From contig CAJFCJ010000002.1 in NCBI GenBank assembly GCA_904063045.1, forward strand, positions 558,001-622,000: 64,000 bases of DNA. Reading direction: 5' to 3'. The stretch is from Dimorphilus gyrociliatus. Lineage: Eukaryota > Annelida > Polychaeta > Dinophilidae. How positions within the stretch are numbered: position 1 is the stretch's first letter; each line of letters opens with the position of its first letter. Made by a program: the position numbers and the translations under genes. This document shows positions 13,538 to 25,332 of the stretch, in pieces. The notes beneath the pieces are model-generated. The model saw nothing but the letters and a program-made list of their open reading frames with translations, was not told the origin of the DNA and searched no databases.

Positions 13538-16500
13538 TAGAACCACGTTAAAATTTACCTTTTTAGGGTTTCGAGATGACTGAGAACTAATTCCTTTTCT
13601 ACCAATAAACTCCGGATAAGTGAAAATATATAAGAGTAGGATAGGAGGCCAATAACAATAAATCAAATTGGTATTAATTTTGGTCGTTGAAACAATTTGT
13701 GAAATTGTCAATTTCGTTTAAATTTGAACTGATATCACACAGAATTTCTAACTAGAATATTTCTGACCAAGTTAATCAAATTTGAATCCAACTACAAACA
13801 TAAATATCTCTGTAAATGAAAGCATACAAATGATATTTGTTCGTCAGAATATCGTCTGTCTCTAGTATGAGTAAAACAGGTGTTTCTTCTAAAAGGTATA
13901 GACGGAATATCAACTCGACCAATAATCGTTTGATTTTTAGTCACGTGATTCGAATTGTATTGAAATAAAAACCCATACAAAGAAAAGTTAAATTTTGTTT
14001 TTTATCTACGAATCTAAATTCTTAGTTATATCTCCTTCTTTACTTTAGAGATATTTAAAAGCAAAGGACTTTGGATTGTTCAAAAATTAAAACAAAAAAA
14101 TTATTCTCGCAAGGGATATTCGTCCGGAAAGAAATATAGTAAAACTTTATCGAAAATTAATGTTACTAACTGCACAACACATTAAAAACGTGATAAATAT
14201 GTTTGTATTTTATAGTTTTATATGACTTATCTTCTGAGAGTTTTCTCATATAAACATGCATGATTTTGTAATATGTGGCGTTACTGAGAGTACATTTGAT
14301 ATGACACCGCTTTATTAAATCGTCACTGTGTATATTAAAACTTTATTTCTGTGAGAACGAAGGGATAAAGTAGAAGTATACAAAGCTAAGCGTGTTTGTC
14401 TTTTATTTTAAAATATTCACTGATAATCCGACTCGGAAATGCTATACCCTCGTTTTTAGTTTAGGGAAAGAGTAATAAATACTATGGCTAAAATAAACAA
14501 ATGTCAAGATCAAAGCTATACCAAAAGGCCAGACTTTTTAATCACTTTTTTCTTGCGGCTACGTTGTTCTCTTTGGAGAGAGAGCTACTTTTAACACTAT
14601 TATTATTAGAAAAGATGGCAAAATTGACAGAGGTTTCCATGTTTGATTCGAAAATATTTCAATTAAATCAAATTGTGACTATCCTATTCATCCGCGCCTA
14701 AAATCAAAGATAATAAAAAAAGTACCGATAGTTTTCTAATTAATTTAGAAAGGAGAAAGAACTTTGAAAGCAAACGTGAGTATTCGCGCCTCGTTAAATG
14801 ATAAATTGAATAAAGCCATTGGAGCGCCCTTTTTGAAGTTCACCGATGCTAGTGACATCATTCGCTCTTTCCATACAAATTTACAATTTCTTTCGCTAAG
14901 ACGTTACAAAGACTTTTGACAGAATAAATCAAGGACACCTATGTTGAGGATACAGGACTTATTCGGAGAATGACATTTTTTAATTAGCAAATAATTTTTC
15001 ATCAACTGTACTAATAAGATATTATAAGTACTTAAATGAAATTTTCAGTTTAATCTGTCTTAATATCCTTATCTCAAACGGAAGTTATGCACATTTAGCA
15101 AAAATTGCATAATCAATCGTAGAAACAACTGATGCAATGTTGTAAAACGGTTTTGTTACCAATTTTTATATAATATAAATTTAAAAACGACTGACCATGT
15201 GTAACAAGAGACCCCTCGTGAGATTAAGGCTGTACACCAATAATTTATTCATTTAAAGTATAGGAAATAAGAATAAAACCAAAATTTTTCTCTCTGCTTA
15301 TATATAAAAAAAATACGGTTTTGTCAGGATAATGCGAAAGCTCAACAGCCTATAAACTGGCAGAGAGAAGAATTTGCACAAAGGCAGGTGAGTGCTTATC
15401 AGATCCATCAAAAAACTTAAGTTCTCTATACACTATCTCGTCACTTCCCTCCTTTCTTTCTTCTCTCTTTTTTACTCGAAATAATATTGCATAATCTTGA
15501 TCATGACACCGGGCTGCTAGTTGTCAGGAGTAGTTAGCGTACTATTAGGAAAGAAGGTCCAGAGATAACCATCAATGACAATAACATGGTATAAGATCAA
15601 TTATATATCCAGATCAGCTCATGGGCATATGGGCATGACTCGAGAAATATTTTTAACAAGGTGAAAAGGTTATTGGTAAAAAGAACAAATTGGCACTGGA
15701 GAGACAAGAGCCCAATAACATTCTTACGTATGCTAAATTTTGGTAACAGATGCTACCGATTAATCAAACTACCTTAATGGAATATCGGTCTGCTTAATGG
15801 CGATTAAAATTCTGGAGGTATTTTCCGGCTGATTTCATACAATTACTCTTAATAAGCCACGCCCAATACAAATCTCCAAAAAAAAAATCTTTAGGAGAAC
15901 CGAGACTAAGACCCAGTACTCTTTCTATAATCTGTTGCTGTTCCCTTCTTGTATCACATTGGAATTGCTACCTACTGCTTTTTGCTTTATGCTTTAAAGA
16001 ACCATGGTCACGCAATGCGATTAAATGCTCCTTTCCCCAGAGAACGCAAACGTTCGAACAAGTAGCAAGCAAGCGCTCCCGGTTTTGCTTCCTTTTATCA
16101 CTTTGACTGAATATTTTGGAAATCAAATCTTAGGAAATTCAGAGAAATTTCGATATGTTTAACAAAGGAAAACCGTAAATTGATTTATTTAACACTACAG
16201 AATGCTCTCAGTTTTTCTTAATTCGTATAATTGAAGATTAGAATGTATCTTAAATCAAATAGCAAACAAGTATTCTTTAAGTAGTAATTCTTCTTGGTTA
16301 CCTCTTCAAAGACGGAACTATTTGCAAGAATATGTAATACTAGTCAATTTTGTTATCCAGGTAATTTCCAATTCAGTGTGAGACATATTCGCTTGGGATA
16401 ATTTGTGCATGTCAATTATAATATATCAGTGCTATTTATTGGCTTTAAAGCTAGCAATCCTAAACTATTATTTATATATACATTTTCGAGAAGCAAAAGC

Positions 16501-16602
16501 GTTACAGCAACTTAAATTAATTTCTTTTTGAACTCTTAAGCTGGGAATATCTAAGAATGTCAAGATATTATATATTCTAAAAAACAAAATGGCAACTTTT
16601 AA
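13538..16602. other. intergenic region, no gene seen
   Basis: Three kilobases between two minus-strand genes. Scattered frames of 60-66 codons show no family motif or coherent splice pattern. The 3' UTR of the LRR gene probably occupies the last few hundred bases before 16603. Confidence 0.5.
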
Positions 16603-19437
16603 TCAAAAAGATGGCGACACATGTCGCTCATAGTTTTCAGCCATCTGATGGAAGCCATTATCATCATCAATATCATGATTCCTCCTAATTTGCACATGTC
16701 TAACATCTCCATTTTCGGCTGCGAGATTATGTAAATTTCTTACGGAAACTGATTTTGAAGTGTGACGATTATATTTAGGAAATGTTGTTGAATCAATGGC
16801 AAAATGTTTCCTTATCTTATTGCGTCTAATTTGTCGAGCCTCCATTAACTTTTTCTCTCTGTATCTCATTCTACATAATAAGCCAATACCTATAATTAAA
16901 ATAAGAGAGAGAAGAAATATTGCCGATGATAAACCAACTATAGCAGCAGTTTTAAATTGTTTATCAGTTTTTATTGAGATACAATCCTGTGAGGTTGCAT
17001 TTGTATTTGCTATGGAGACAATACATATGATGTAATAACTATCTTCTTTCAGATTTGAGATCTTAAAACTATTTGCTGATGGCTTTAAATTTATTACTTT
17101 ATATTTTGCACTGTCGGTAAAAGGTTTATATTTTATCAATAATTTGCTAACATCTTTCGTCTGATCTATTCCCCAAGAAACTGTTACAGAATCTGATTTA
17201 AGAATATGAACTTTAAGATCTAAATGATTTTGCCCAATAGGTCGATTTGTAGAGGAATAATCAATTGTAAATGCTGGCTGAATTTCCTTCGTAGCGTTGA
17301 GCTTATAAAAGGTTTCTGTACTCGGAGTGTTTTGTACATATTTCGCTGTAGAGTTGTCTACAATTGTATAATTTGTTTTCTCAAGACTTGAACAAGCATC
17401 CGATTTTTTAAGAGATGAGTCAAAATCTTCGCATAGTGAAAAGTTATAGCATGACATTATTTGACCACCTGAGCAATTTAAACTATGAACATCTCTTATT
17501 CTTTTGTCAAGGAAAAACCAGAATATGTCACAATTACAGTTCCAAGGGTTATTTTTCAAAAAAATGCTATCTAGAAACTTTAAAGAGCTCAAAACGTTTC
17601 GAGACAAACGGGTCAAGTTATTGTTGGTGAGGCTAATGTGTTTTAAATTGGTGATCCCATAAAAGGCATAAGCATAAATACCTTCTAGATTATCCAGTTC
17701 ATTGTAACTTAGATCAATTTCCTGAATGTTTTTCAGTGCCTCAAAAGTGTAAGGATAGATTTTCTTCAGTTTATTTCGATGTAAGGTTAATTCACTAAGT
17801 TGTTGCACTTTATTAAATGCATCTTCCTCTATTTTACTTATTCTGTTATTATGCAAGGACACTTTTTTGAGATTCGTCATTGACTTAAACAAGTTTGATG
17901 ATACTTTCTCAAGTAGATTATTTTCTAATCTCAAATGAGTCACCTTAGTTAATGCCAAGAAGCTGCTTGAAGTTATTAGTTGAAGGAGATTATTTGACAA
18001 AGTAAGAGTGTTCAATTTGGTATTATTCTGGAATAATCTGTTATGTAGCTTATTAATTTTATTTCTCTCAAGATTGAGGTAAGTAAGATTTACAAGTTGC
18101 GAAAAGCTGCGATGATCTATTTCTGATAAAGAATTATTTCCTAATTGCAATGAATCCAAATGATTTAAACCATTGAAACTGTAAGGTGAAATAACCTCTA
18201 TTCCATTACTGGTTAAGCTCAGAAATTCTAAGTTAGTCAAGCTCGAAAATGAAGCATCTGTTAAACTTTTTAAAGTATTAAAAGATAAATCCAACTTCTT
18301 CAGATTATTTAATTTGGAGAATGTTGCACTACTTATTTCTGAAAGCTTGTTATGTCGTAAATTTAAATCTTCTAAAGATGTCAATGAATTCATTGTGGAA
18401 AGTTGTAAAATAGCAATCTCATTTCCTTCTAAGTTTAATAAGGTAAGTGAGTTAAGGTTGGAAAAAGCGTCCTTGTTAATGTTGAAAATACTACAATTTT
18501 TTAGCACTAACGTGTCCAAATTTATTAAATTATTAAAGACGTTGTTCTGTAGATTCCAAAAACGATTTGAAGAAAGATCCAAATGAGCGAGATTTCGATT
18601 AGATGTGAATAGTTTAGTAGGCAAAAATCTGAGATTATTGTATGATAAATCTAATACGTTTAGATCATTTAAATCTTTGAAACATTTTTCATCAATTTCA
18701 TTTAATAAATTTTTGGCGAATTCTATTCTTCGGATTTTTTTTGTTTTATTGAACAGATCTTTTGGTAAAGTTTTTATCTGGTTCTTCACAAGGCTCAATT
18801 CTCTTAATTCAATAAGTTCCTGAAATGCTCCTTCCTCTATCAATTCAATATTATTGTTATGAAGTTCCAGCGTATGGAGGTTTCTTAATCCATTAAATGT
18901 TACTGCTCTAATATCTGTAATCTTATTACCAAATGCGATGAGGTGAGTTAGGGAATTTAAGCCAAAAAAAGAATTTTGTCCCAAATCTACTAATTTATTT
19001 CCAGATAAATTTAAGTAATTTAAGTTTTTCATTTTAGAAAAAATTTCTCCTGCTATATGGGAAATCAAGTTCGAATCTAAATACATTTCTTGTAATCGAT
19101 TATAATCGAGGTTGCTGAAACAATCGCTTTCGATTTTCTTCAGTCCTATTTCTTGTAGTTTTATCCTTTGAATAGATAAACCATCAAATGAATAGTTTTG
19201 ACAGATTTCAATGTTTGAATTATATTTAAATTGCAATTCTTTGAAAAAAACTTTAGAGGGTTTAAAGCTTGGAAAATAAGTTCTATTTCCCAAATATTCG
19301 CACAATAAGAAGTTTTCAAATGTGTATTTTATTTTGCAAAAGCACTGTTTATCCAAATTGGGACATTGAAAAGATAAAATTTTCGAGGACAGCTTTAATA
19401 AAATCCATATTAAAAATAGTCCTTTGACTCCAAACAT
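16603..19437 (-). CDS. intronless LRR + fibronectin-III transmembrane receptor
   Basis: One uninterrupted frame of 944 residues starting at ATG 19437. Residues 1-22 form a signal peptide, followed by a Cys-containing LRRNT (CPNLDKQCFCKI). About 22 leucine-rich repeats of 24 residues run from roughly 90 to 640, with the pattern LxxLxLxxNxLxxL. An LRRCT begins NPWNCNCDIFWFFLDKRI and includes four or more cysteines. A fibronectin-III-like domain at about 735-830 has VTVSWGID and YYIICIVSI. A TM helix at about 831-857 leads to an 87-residue basic cytoplasmic tail. The architecture fits cell-surface adhesion and guidance receptors of the LRR-FN3 class, but I cannot name an orthologue. Lack of introns stands out beside the exon-rich neighbours and could mean retroposition or simple intron loss. 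Confidence 0.9.
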   Translation of the reverse strand: MFGVKGLFLIWILLKLSSKILSFQCPNLDKQCFCKIKYTFENFLLCEYLGNRTYFPSFKPSKVFFKELQFKYNSNIEICQNYSFDGLSIQRIKLQEIGLKKIESDCFSNLDYNRLQEMYLDSNLISHIAGEIFSKMKNLNYLNLSGNKLVDLGQNSFFGLNSLTHLIAFGNKITDIRAVTFNGLRNLHTLELHNNNIELIEEGAFQELIELRELSLVKNQIKTLPKDLFNKTKKIRRIEFAKNLLNEIDEKCFKDLNDLNVLDLSYNNLRFLPTKLFTSNRNLAHLDLSSNRFWNLQNNVFNNLINLDTLVLKNCSIFNINKDAFSNLNSLTLLNLEGNEIAILQLSTMNSLTSLEDLNLRHNKLSEISSATFSKLNNLKKLDLSFNTLKSLTDASFSSLTNLEFLSLTSNGIEVISPYSFNGLNHLDSLQLGNNSLSEIDHRSFSQLVNLTYLNLERNKINKLHNRLFQNNTKLNTLTLSNNLLQLITSSSFLALTKVTHLRLENNLLEKVSSNLFKSMTNLKKVSLHNNRISKIEEDAFNKVQQLSELTLHRNKLKKIYPYTFEALKNIQEIDLSYNELDNLEGIYAYAFYGITNLKHISLTNNNLTRLSRNVLSSLKFLDSIFLKNNPWNCNCDIFWFFLDKRIRDVHSLNCSGGQIMSCYNFSLCEDFDSSLKKSDACSSLEKTNYTIVDNSTAKYVQNTPSTETFYKLNATKEIQPAFTIDYSSTNRPIGQNHLDLKVHILKSDSVTVSWGIDQTKDVSKLLIKYKPFTDSAKYKVINLKPSANSFKISNLKEDSYYIICIVSIANTNATSQDCISIKTDKQFKTAAIVGLSSAIFLLSLILIIGIGLLCRMRYREKKLMEARQIRRNKIRKHFAIDSTTFPKYNRHTSKSVSVRNLHNLAAENGDVRHVQIRRNHDIDDDNGFHQMAENYERHVSPSF

Positions 19438-21047
19438 TGTAATCTTTCATTGAAATTGTGACAATCCTAAATAGGAATATGTAAAAACGAAAGTTTAGAG
19501 TGAGAAGAATACAATTTTAAATAAACAAAATGTAAGAGTATGTGAAAATCACTCATGTAGCCTCTTCTTCATATGACTATAAATTAATTCCTTTTCAATA
19601 ATGCAAGGCATATAGCTTTGTTTCTACTATTCGCCTATTTATCGCTCATATTCTATAATTTTCTTCAACTTAAGAGAACGAATAATAACGTTACATGGTA
19701 AAAATAACCATAATATTTAGATCAAACCTGTATAAAATTAAGACTTCACATAACAAAATGCGAAATTTTTGAAGAATTATATTTTAGTGAAATGAGTCTT
19801 AAAGCATTTTACAGATATTTTTAAACCTTTAACTTGTTTTCTTTTTTTTTCAATAAATAGTATTGAAATCAATATACATCTTAGATTTAACGTTATTTAT
19901 AGCTTTTATCCATTCAAATCCTACCTTTAGACTTAATTCATCAGTAAAAATGTATATTCAGAACAATTATATAATGCGAATATACCTTACAGAAAGATAT
20001 TTCTCGTTTCTTCGACGCTAATTACCATTGTTTTTAGCATTTCGAAAAAAAGATCAATAAACAATATAGTGGAACGAAGAATGGTAAAAATTAGATCAAT
20101 TATTTAAATGGAAAAAGTCTATTATTGAAAAGATCAAAATATGGGTGTTAAATTCAATTTCAAAGTGCTCTGTTTAATAGTATTACTCCGAAATACATTA
20201 TTAATTATGACAAAACTGTCAGCTAGTAATTTTACATTGATCGAATAATAGTCGATGTGTCTTTTAATCTCACTTTGTGGAAATTTTAAAGTTATTCATT
20301 TATATCAGTATAGAACTTAGCTGGTTTCACTTGAAAACAAAATAGATGCCAGATGCTACTTGCCTGATGAAACTGATTTTAAAATAATAAATTTAAGAAT
20401 TTTACGACTTTACCTGATTAAATAAAATCAATCCGTTTTCACTTTAAAACCCAGAAAAATTATATGCCTGATGTTCTTTGACAGTATATTGTCATTTGTG
20501 CCGGTTTATCTAACTCTTAATCATCAGTTATTAATGAAAATCAATCGACTTTTCAGTTGATTGTATTAAAAGAATACCTTTTCGCGCCATCTGTTGGGCT
20601 ATCGAATTTTTTATACACAGTATAATTTGTACAAATCTGTTTGCAACGCACAATATCTGTTATCACATAATATTTCTAACCCCTGTTCGAATAATTAGTA
20701 GTTATATTTCTCATCGTGCGTTTCCAAAGTTCATTTTAAATTGCTGTTGTAAACATAGTAGAATATAAAAAATATAATTGGAAAACGTAACAACATACAG
20801 TATATTGACAATTTTTTGTAATATATTATCCTTCAGATGGCACCAATATTCTGGTAAAAGTATTTTGCGAATCACACGCTCTAGTTTTATCAGCAGATCA
20901 ATAAAAACTTTTGTACTTATTCTTCTTATCAGATCATGAATTTTATCAGGTGTGCCTTAGTATTATATCTTTGTCGTCAATAAAAGAGCAAGAATTACAG
21001 AATGTCCGAATGAAAAATAAATGCTTATTTAACTATTAGCATTGGTC
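19438..21047. other. divergent intergenic region
   Basis: It separates the LRR-FN3 gene (-) and the SH3-motif membrane protein gene (+), so promoters for both should lie here. I see no coding exon. A small frame at 20937 (ATG, 15 codons) begins MNFIRCALVLYLC and resembles part of a signal peptide, but I found no clean splice to the exon at 21048. Confidence 0.45.
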
Positions 21048-22548
21048 ATGGCAAATCAGTTTCAATATGAAACTTATTTACATGAAGACTATACAATTAT
21101 GTACCCTAGAGTAACTCCAACTCCGTCACCACTTCTGCCACCAGCCAAACCAGTTACAAGTATTCCCGCTATAGTCATTCCAGTCATTTTGGGAACTGCT
21201 TTGCTCGTAGGAATTTTTATTTATATCTTTCTTTATTATAAAAGACGTAAGCGACATCAAAGATGGAACTTGAGGTGAATATACTAATCATTTTAAGTAA
21301 ATTACAACTATTTTTATTTAAGATTTCTTTTTCATTGATCATATTAGTGAAAATAAAAATAGGACTGAATCCTTTAACATAAAGTTAGACCCTTCTCTGA
21401 GGAAGACAATCACAAAAAATGAAACAGATAATTCACATAAAATGGCAATCAGTCATTTAACGAAATTAAATTATGATAATAAAGAGGATAATGATTATGA
21501 CACGATAGGAGTAAATATTCCATTATTCACAAATGAAGACGACTTGGGTTATGTTGAACCAATTTGTTCTGGTAATCACGATCAAGGATTAGACAAGAAT
21601 TGCGTAAAGTGCGGATTAAGAACATCTAATAAAGCTCCTAATTCCAAACAAAGCTTGGTGACTAATTCAAGCGGATCCTATGAAAAAATGCCCTCCCCAA
21701 AACTGACACCATTAAATTCGGCTAATTTAAAAACATTAAATGGGTGTGACGATGCACCAAATATGCCACCTCCTCCAATTCCTCTAACAGATAGTGATAA
21801 TGAGTACGATGTTCTTCTGACTGGAAAAGAGGTAGATATAGATGAAAATATATATGATGACCCGGAAACGGAGGATCAAGTAATTGTTATTAAAAAAAAA
21901 TCACGTCCAATCGGCGACCAATTTCCCCTCCCACCAAGCTCACCTTCTCATGATGTAGAAAAAAAAGAAATTAGCTCGGAAAAAGGAACTTTTCTAAGCG
22001 ATGTGCCTCCACCATTGCCACCCCGAAATCTCCGGGTAAAAAAAAAGAAATGGCTAGGAAAATTGAAAAGTGCTAAAAGTGAGCCAAGGATTTCAACCAA
22101 GTCTTTAATAAAGAAGGATTCTAAAGAAAAAGAGAAGGAAAAAGTGAAAGTAAGGCCTAAACGATGGAGTTTTCTAAGTAACAATGATGAAGAAATAGGA
22201 ACATCTAAGTCAAAATTTTACTACCCCTTCAACGGTGTATCTGACCTAGAATCGGATACAATACCCTTGTCAAAAAGCATGTTCAATTTAAATATTATTG
22301 ACTTTGATGAAGAACAAAGCTCCGTGTCGGGTTATTCATCTTGTAGAGAAAATGTCTCAACTGATTCATCTTTTTATAAAGAGAGTTGTTATACTTCAGG
22401 AGATGATTCTTCTGTTTATAAAGACCACAACACGGAGCATAATAGATTTGTTGGTTCTAAGACTGTCATAGAAGATGAGAACACTAAGAAAATTAAACCT
22501 GTTACCAGATCTGTTAGTTTTCCAAAAAGTGGCGAGTCAAACGCCTAA
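21048..22548 (+). CDS. single-pass membrane protein with SH3- and SH2-type tail motifs
   Basis: Two exons (21048-21274 and 21348-22548) give about 475 residues. The extracellular part is only about 35 residues, Tyr- and Pro-rich. One TM helix follows (IPAIVIPVILGTALLVGIFI) and then a basic KRRKRHQR stop-transfer. The long cytoplasmic tail is acidic to polar with clear ligand motifs: PPPPIP, PPPLPPRNLR (class II SH3 type), NEYDVLL, ENIYDDPE and NDYDTIG (possible phosphotyrosine sites), and a lysine-rich central block. This is the layout of a scaffold or co-receptor that recruits SH3/SH2 adaptors. No signal peptide precedes the helix, so either it inserts by the TM helix itself or an upstream exon (possible acceptor CTATTAG at 21039) is missing from this model. 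I do not recognise the family. AATAAA at about 22769 could be its polyadenylation signal. Confidence 0.7.
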
Positions 22549-22994
22549 TTGTATTATTTTACAATGTTACAGTAATTCTTCCAAGTTCATTAGATTTAGA
22601 AGTAAAAATATGTTTTTCCTCTTTTTATGTCGAGTTTTTTCACTAGCTGTGAAAGATATGAATTATTTTGTGGTTGCGCGTTCCATTTGATTACACAATG
22701 ATGTTAAAACTACTGACAGAACAGCTTAATTCAGAAAAATTTGTTATTTTCTTAACTCTTTAAGTGTCAATAAATTCCGCTGAAATTACCATAAAAATTA
22801 AAGTTTTAACAACTGGTATTTTTCTAATAACTCCAAATTTCTTATTATTTAAGAAGATTTTTAATGAATTAAATTTCTAAAAAAATCTCTTACCTATCTG
22901 TGACATAAATGTTAAAGAAAGCTAAGCATTGAAGACAAATGTATTTATATCAATTTCGAAGTTTAGCCAGAATTTCGTCAGAGAACGGATTAAT
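22549..22994. other. convergent 3' intergenic region
   Basis: This holds the 3' ends of the flanking + and - genes. An AATAAA lies at about 22769 on the + strand. No coding sequence is seen. Confidence 0.45.
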
Positions 22995-23685
22995 TTATTC
23001 AACTTCGTTGTTATAGTCTTCCAAAGATTTATTCACCATATCTTTTGATGCCGGAGCTCCTGTTTATATTATCAATCATAAATTAACAATCTGGAGTAAA
23101 CTCGCATCTATTTAAATTTTCGTAATACTTATTTTATGATCATTTAGATACCTGTAGAATTACATAGAATGTTCGTACCATTCCATTGGCCAGTTTCTCT
23201 GTCACAGTGGATAAAAAAGCTTTGCTGTCCCAAGCAATTTGCTATAAAATGGCTATCTTCATAGAATCGAAAAATTGTTACATTTAATTCTTTTGATATT
23301 ACTTTCGCTGATGATAAGTTACATTCCGTACCTGTAAAAAGAGGAAAGTTTATTACTTGAATTTCTTTTAAAGCAAATATATTTTAAATCAGAGAAAATA
23401 TTTTGTACATAGCTTAGTGAATTCTACGTTTATTGACAGGAAATTGAAAAAGTAATTCAATCCAAAAAATAATTCCGTTTTTACTTACGAGAACAATACG
23501 AAAACGATCCTACCCATCTTCCATTCATGCACAAAAAAATACCAGCATTAACATTTTTAATATGATATCCACGTTTGCATTCTAATTTAACAAGACTTGT
23601 TGTTTGTTTAATCACTAGCATATTTTCTGGTAACGATCTTTCGAAACTCTCGCAGGTACTTCCTTTCACTGCAGACAATTCAAAG
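22995..23685 (-). CDS. sushi (CCP) domain protein, 3' part only
   Basis: Three minus-strand exons are clear: about 23685-23489, 23331-23152, and 23059-22995 with TAA. The first encodes a sushi repeat (CESFERSLP...LECKRGYHI...LCMNGRWVGSFSYC), with the usual Cys spacing and the Gly-x-Trp before the last Cys. The second encodes a related module (TECNLSS...ANCLGQQSFFIHCDRETGQWNGTNILCNSTG). The tail is acidic and short, with no TM helix or GPI-type hydrophobic end, so the product is probably secreted. The 5' end is not found. The first exon starts at an acceptor (TTTAG near 23686 or CTGCAG near 23669), and the upstream exon with a signal peptide must lie above 23.7 kb. CCP modules bind proteins in complement, adhesion or receptor contexts; nothing here says which. 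Confidence 0.65.
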
Positions 23686-25332
23686 CTAAATGCAAAAAAA
23701 ACAATTTGCAAACATTAAATTTTTACCGCAACGATAACGGATTAAAGTAGTAATAGTCAGAAGAAACAATTCAATTAAATGAAAAAGCATTACTCTCATT
23801 GGAATAGTCTAGTAACTTATTTGTAGGGGTCAACCATTCAAAATATACTTTTCTAAATTTGAAAGAGAATAATATGTACCAATAATAAAAATTTAACAGT
23901 ATTGAAAGAAGTTGCTTTTTCAATTGTTGCATGATCTTTGGCCAACGTAAAATTTTACTAATATTCAAAAAAGAAAGTAATTTGGGCACTTCTACAAAAT
24001 GGATGTTTTTTTCTTTCTAATTAGAAAAAACACACATGTTTTATCAAATAAATAGCTTCATAAGTGTTAATTTAATAATAAAGAAGCTATGAAGAATATT
24101 ATACAACTGCCATTTGTAAAAATAATCAACAATAGACAGAAAAAACACTTATAATTGCATTTTATGATTGAAATATCAATGTTAACCTACTTTGACATCC
24201 TATGCGCCTAAATTCTGAAATTTCATTACACATAGAGCAGTACCTTAGAAGTAGTGCATTCAAGCTAATCTAGAAGAATAGATAAATTATTTAGTCATGC
24301 AAGTTTTTAAAAAGAAGTATCCTATTTCTATGAAGACATTTTGTTGATTGAAGTAAATTTATTTTGAATTACAAAATCATGCAAATTTGAATGATTGAAA
24401 ACGTATATTGTAAGTGTATTTTATGTTAAGTATCATTATTATAAAGGTGAATTGCAGTTTCTATTCTAAAATTCTTGTTGGGATGAAAATTATCTATTTA
24501 TACACACTAATATATATATATGTATATCTAAAATATCATAGCTGAAGATCATAGGATATTGTCTGTTTTTAATACGCATATGCTAATATGAAACCTTTAT
24601 CATCAAGAGAAACTTTTTTAGTTAATTAGATTTCGTAATCGAGTCGGATCGTAGAAAGAATGTCTTCAAATCAATGATAAAGAGTTCTTTTAGTTTATTG
24701 AAGATCTTAGAAGACTTAGTTTACAAATGTTCAGATCATTCATATATTTTGGTAAAGAAATAAGACTTTGAAAGAGCAAATATAAAAATGCAAATCTTAA
24801 GCATAATAGTTTTAAGTCTAGTAATAGCTTTAAACATACTACAACATCATGTATACAAATATAATATATTGTATGAACCAATTTAATCTCGAGAAAAAAG
24901 ACATCTAAAAGCAGATCTAGTTTGCTAAAGCTTAACAATTATCTATATCAAGCTATATCATCAATAAAAGGCTCAGGTAAATGTTGACGCTTGGTCAGTT
25001 AGAGTTGTTATGTTGTTCTGAGGCTTTTGTAATTTTCTGCAAAACAAATAAATTTGTCAAATTCGAATAAAGAAAGTGGTAAAGTGAGCACATGTTTAAG
25101 CACAAAAATATGAGTCACAACATTTTGATTGAAAGTCTTAGATTGCTTGGAAGTTAGACTCAAAAAATATAAATCTCAAAGCCAAAAATTATAGGAATTA
25201 GGCAAACTAAATTAAAACAGTTAAAGGATGAAAAGATATCTAAAACTCATTAATACTATAGATTGGAAGGGAAAAGAAAATCTGTCTATAATTTTGAAAA
25301 AAAGTAACAATTCTTAACAATAACACAAACTA
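23686..25332. other. region expected to hold the 5' exons of the sushi gene
   Basis: No exon can be assigned with confidence. A possible 25-base exon (24220-24190 region, reading FRRIGCQ, minus strand) is in a suitable place but too short to claim. The rest shows no conserved frame. Confidence 0.35.

Noticed and set aside
14501-14701. 66-codon plus-strand frame in the 13.5-16.6 kb gap
   Set aside because: No homology cue, no signal peptide or domain, and no adjoining exons.
24180-24225. 25-base exon (FRRIGCQ) upstream of the sushi gene
   Set aside because: Acceptor and donor exist, but the length is tiny and phase into the next exon could not be confirmed.
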